NCBI GenBank assembly: GCA_029863105.1
Contig: JAOTWC010000074.1
Coordinates: 1-7,182, forward strand
Length of the DNA stretch: 7,182 bases
Source of the DNA: Gemmatimonadota bacterium
GTDB taxonomy: Bacteria > Gemmatimonadota > Gemmatimonadetes > Palauibacterales > Palauibacteraceae
Direction of reading: 5' to 3'
The notes under the pieces were generated by a model. That model saw only the letters and a program-made list of their open reading frames with translations, had not been told where the DNA came from and made no database searches. Positions 5,734 through 7,182 of this stretch are shown one piece after another; positions within the stretch are counted from its first letter, which is position 1; each line of letters starts with the position of its first letter. The translations under genes and the position numbers were made by a program.

Positions 5734-6401
5734 CCGCAGTCCCGCGCGTTGGATTGCTGGTTGGGCCGCAGTTCGCAGACCTTGCCGATCGGTCCGAACA
5801 GCAAGGGGCTTTCGCATCCCTGGGCGGTCGAACCCTGGTTCCTGTGGCCGTTCGACAGGCAGGTGAGAGCGCGCGGGATGCCGCGTCCCGCGTTCGCGCC
5901 GTCTGCGCCCGGGGTGTCAGCATCCTGCTCGTCGTCGACGTCGCGATCCCCGTGCGGCCGGACTGGGCAGCGAACCATGAGCGGTACGCGTTGATCACCG
6001 ATCACTTGAATCTCACGGGGGACAACCCGCTTGTCGGCCCGAATGCCGTTGATTGGGGTCCGCGGTTTCCGGACCTGACGGATGCGTGGGATCCAGACCT
6101 TCGGGCGGTCCTGCACGGGGCGGCTCGGGAGTGCCAGGTCGAGCCGCGTGAGGGAGTCATCGCCGGAGGTGGAGCACTGTCCAGCACGGCGGCCGAGCAG
6201 CGGATGCTGCGGGCACTCGGTGCGGACATGGCGAGCGACGGCTTCGTGTGGGACGCGATCACGGGGCGGCATGCAGGGCGGCGCATGGCCGGCCTGGGAG
6301 TGATGGTTCCGGATGACGCCCACGGCCGTGAGGCAGACGCGTTCCGTGGGCTGCTGTCCAGCTTTGCGGCCGCGCTGGAAGAAGCGGCTGTATCGCCATG
6401 A
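5730..6401 (+). CDS. Degenerate purine nucleoside phosphorylase-like protein (probable pseudoenzyme)
   Basis: The 223-aa protein resembles trimeric PNPs of the PNP/UDP phosphorylase fold, which cleave purine nucleosides with phosphate, but is ~50 residues shorter. Clear homology: TDHLNLTGDNPLVGPN (90-105), GPRFPDLTDAWDPDLR (110-125), EQRMLRALGAD (156-166) and a GRHAGRR strand (179-185). The active site is gone: the phosphate-loop GSGLG is GPQFA (12-16); the FHxYEGY segment with the phosphate His and ribose Tyr is deleted near 42-46; TNAAGG is VDVAIP (69-74); the base-binding Phe/Tyr-Glu pair is S151-S152; GMST is SDGF (169-172); and the base-contacting Asn is P194. The homology stays collinear with no internal stop, so this is not a simple frameshifted pseudogene. 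Translation is probably coupled at both ends (ATGA overlaps), with no good ribosome-binding site of its own. Possible roles are a structural or regulatory subunit, or binding of an unknown ligand. Confidence 0.75.
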   Translation: MTAVPRVGLLVGPQFADLADRSEQQGAFASLGGRTLVPVAVRQAGESARDAASRVRAVCARGVSILLVVDVAIPVRPDWAANHERYALITDHLNLTGDNPLVGPNAVDWGPRFPDLTDAWDPDLRAVLHGAARECQVEPREGVIAGGGALSSTAAEQRMLRALGADMASDGFVWDAITGRHAGRRMAGLGVMVPDDAHGREADAFRGLLSSFAAALEEAAVSP

Positions 6402-7182
6402 CGTACCGGGACCTGCCGGATTCTGTTGCCGGTCTGGAGGACGAGATCCTCAGGCGATGGACGGAGGAGGGCACATTTCATCGCAGCCTTGAGGCTCGGG
6501 AGGGCGAACCCGAGTTCGTGTTCTACGAGGGTCCGCCGACGGCCAACGGGCGGCCGGGCGTCCATCACGTGATGTCCCGGACGATCAAAGACACGATCGT
6601 GCGATTTCGAGCGATGACCGGCCGCCATGTGACTCGTATCGCCGGGTGGGACACCCACGGCCTTCCCGTCGAGATCGAGGCGGAAAGAATGCTCGGAATC
6701 TCGGGCAAACCGGACATCGAGCGCATTGGCATCGCAGAGTTCAACGCCGTGTGCCGGGAGAACCTGTTCACGTACAAAGAAGACTGGGAAAAACTCTCGC
6801 AGAGGATCGGTTACTGGTTGGAGTATGACCGTCCCTACATCACCTGTTCACCTGAGTACATAGAATCGGTATGGTGGGCGCTCAGCGAGATTGCCCGCAA
6901 AGATCTTCTGTATCTCGGATACAAGGTCCTGCCGTACTGCCCGCGCTGCGGAACCGGCCTGTCGAGCCACGAAGTGGCCCAGGGCTACGCCGATCGCGTG
7001 GACCCTTCGATCACCGTCCGCTTTCCGATTTCCGGCGAGACCGGACGTTACCTACTGGTCTGGACCACGACCCCGTGGACCCTGGTCTCGAACGTGGCTG
7101 TCGCTTTTGGACCACATCTCAGTTACGTCGAAGTCGAGAAAGACGGCGCGCTGTACATCGTCGCGCGCTCTCGAGTCGAGCC
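6398..7182 (+). CDS. ileS: Isoleucyl-tRNA synthetase, N-terminal part (3' truncated), IleRS2 type
   Basis: IleS charges tRNA-Ile; the window holds the first 261 codons of roughly 1,000 or more. Diagnostic motifs: FYEGPPTANGRPG (42-54), RTIKDTIVRF, GWDTHGLPVEIE, LSQRIGYWLEYDRPYIT, the YCPRCGTGLSSHEV zinc-type cysteine pair, and VWTTTPWTLVSN, which opens the CP1 editing domain. The FYEGPPTANG and WDTHGLPVE contexts fit the eukaryote-like type found in many Bacteroidota and relatives, not the E. coli type. The class I signature HxGH is replaced by GVHH at residues 54-57 (6557-6568): the first His is Gly and the third position is His. The KMSKS loop and editing site lie outside the window. ATG 6398 overlaps the previous stop (ATGA), and only a distant GGAAGAAG tract precedes it, so translation is probably coupled. 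Confidence 0.95.
   Translation, partial: MTYRDLPDSVAGLEDEILRRWTEEGTFHRSLEAREGEPEFVFYEGPPTANGRPGVHHVMSRTIKDTIVRFRAMTGRHVTRIAGWDTHGLPVEIEAERMLGISGKPDIERIGIAEFNAVCRENLFTYKEDWEKLSQRIGYWLEYDRPYITCSPEYIESVWWALSEIARKDLLYLGYKVLPYCPRCGTGLSSHEVAQGYADRVDPSITVRFPISGETGRYLLVWTTTPWTLVSNVAVAFGPHLSYVEVEKDGALYIVARSRVE

Noticed and set aside
4417..5817. A 466-codon open frame on the minus strand, antisense to yggS and divIVA
   Set aside because: Its length follows from GC-rich codon bias opposite two well-recognised genes; the translation is low-complexity Ser/Arg/Pro-rich with no recognisable motif.
5730..6401. PNP-like gene as a frameshifted pseudogene
   Set aside because: Homology to PNP stays collinear in one frame on both sides of the divergent parts, with no internal stop, and both ends are coupled to neighbours.
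1..7182. CRISPR array, insertion sequence, tRNA or prophage element
   Set aside because: I saw no spaced direct repeats, no transposase or integrase motifs, no tRNA-like cloverleaf and no terminal inverted repeats; the window is filled by core genes.

Overview
The window is GC-rich, gene-dense bacterial chromosome. All ten genes read on the + strand and nothing in it looks mobile. I recognise: the 3' end of ftsH; folP; cdaA (diadenylate cyclase); exbB; two tandem exbD paralogues; tonB; a yggS/ylmE-type PLP protein; a DivIVA-domain coiled-coil protein; a shortened and degenerate purine nucleoside phosphorylase (PNP) homologue; and the 5' end of an ileS of the eukaryote-like (IleRS2) type. A TonB system means an outer membrane, while DivIVA and CdaA are more familiar from Gram-positive bacteria. 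That mix, and the order ftsH-folP-cdaA-exbB-exbD-exbD-tonB-yggS-divIVA-PNP-ileS, fits Gemmatimonadota or a close relative in the FCB (Fibrobacteres-Chlorobi-Bacteroidetes) group. The assignment rests on recalled synteny and family resemblance, not on a search.

Layout. (1) 1-2092: ftsH end, folP and cdaA, tightly packed, with folP and cdaA overlapping by ATGA. (2) 2093-2188: a short gap with a small hairpin at the cdaA stop and a good sigma70-type promoter (TTGACG, 17 bp, TAAACT). (3) 2189-4430: exbB-exbD-exbD-tonB, a complete TonB energising complex, mostly with clear Shine-Dalgarno sites. (4) 4431-4540: a perfect GC-rich 16-bp inverted repeat (probable terminator), then a second promoter (TTGCCG, 17 bp, TAGACT) whose predicted transcript start falls on the GTG start codon of yggS, suggesting a leaderless mRNA. 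(5) 4541-7182: yggS, divIVA, PNP-like gene and ileS, each overlapping the next by 1-4 bases, so very probably one translationally coupled unit.

How the parts relate. The first group joins membrane proteolysis, folate synthesis and c-di-AMP signalling. The second powers TonB-dependent outer-membrane uptake with the proton-motive force. The third resembles a trimmed form of the Gram-positive ylmE-sepF-ylmG-ylmH-divIVA-ileS cluster downstream of the division genes: sepF, ylmG and ylmH are absent, and a PNP-like gene sits between divIVA and ileS.

Most worth a second look: the PNP-like protein keeps the fold's core motifs but has lost essentially every catalytic residue, in frame, inside a coupled operon, so it looks like a pseudoenzyme; IleS carries GVHH instead of the class I HxGH signature, a swap linked to mupirocin hyper-resistance in some IleRS2 enzymes; and yggS appears leaderless. 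I found no CRISPR array, tRNA, rRNA or insertion sequence.
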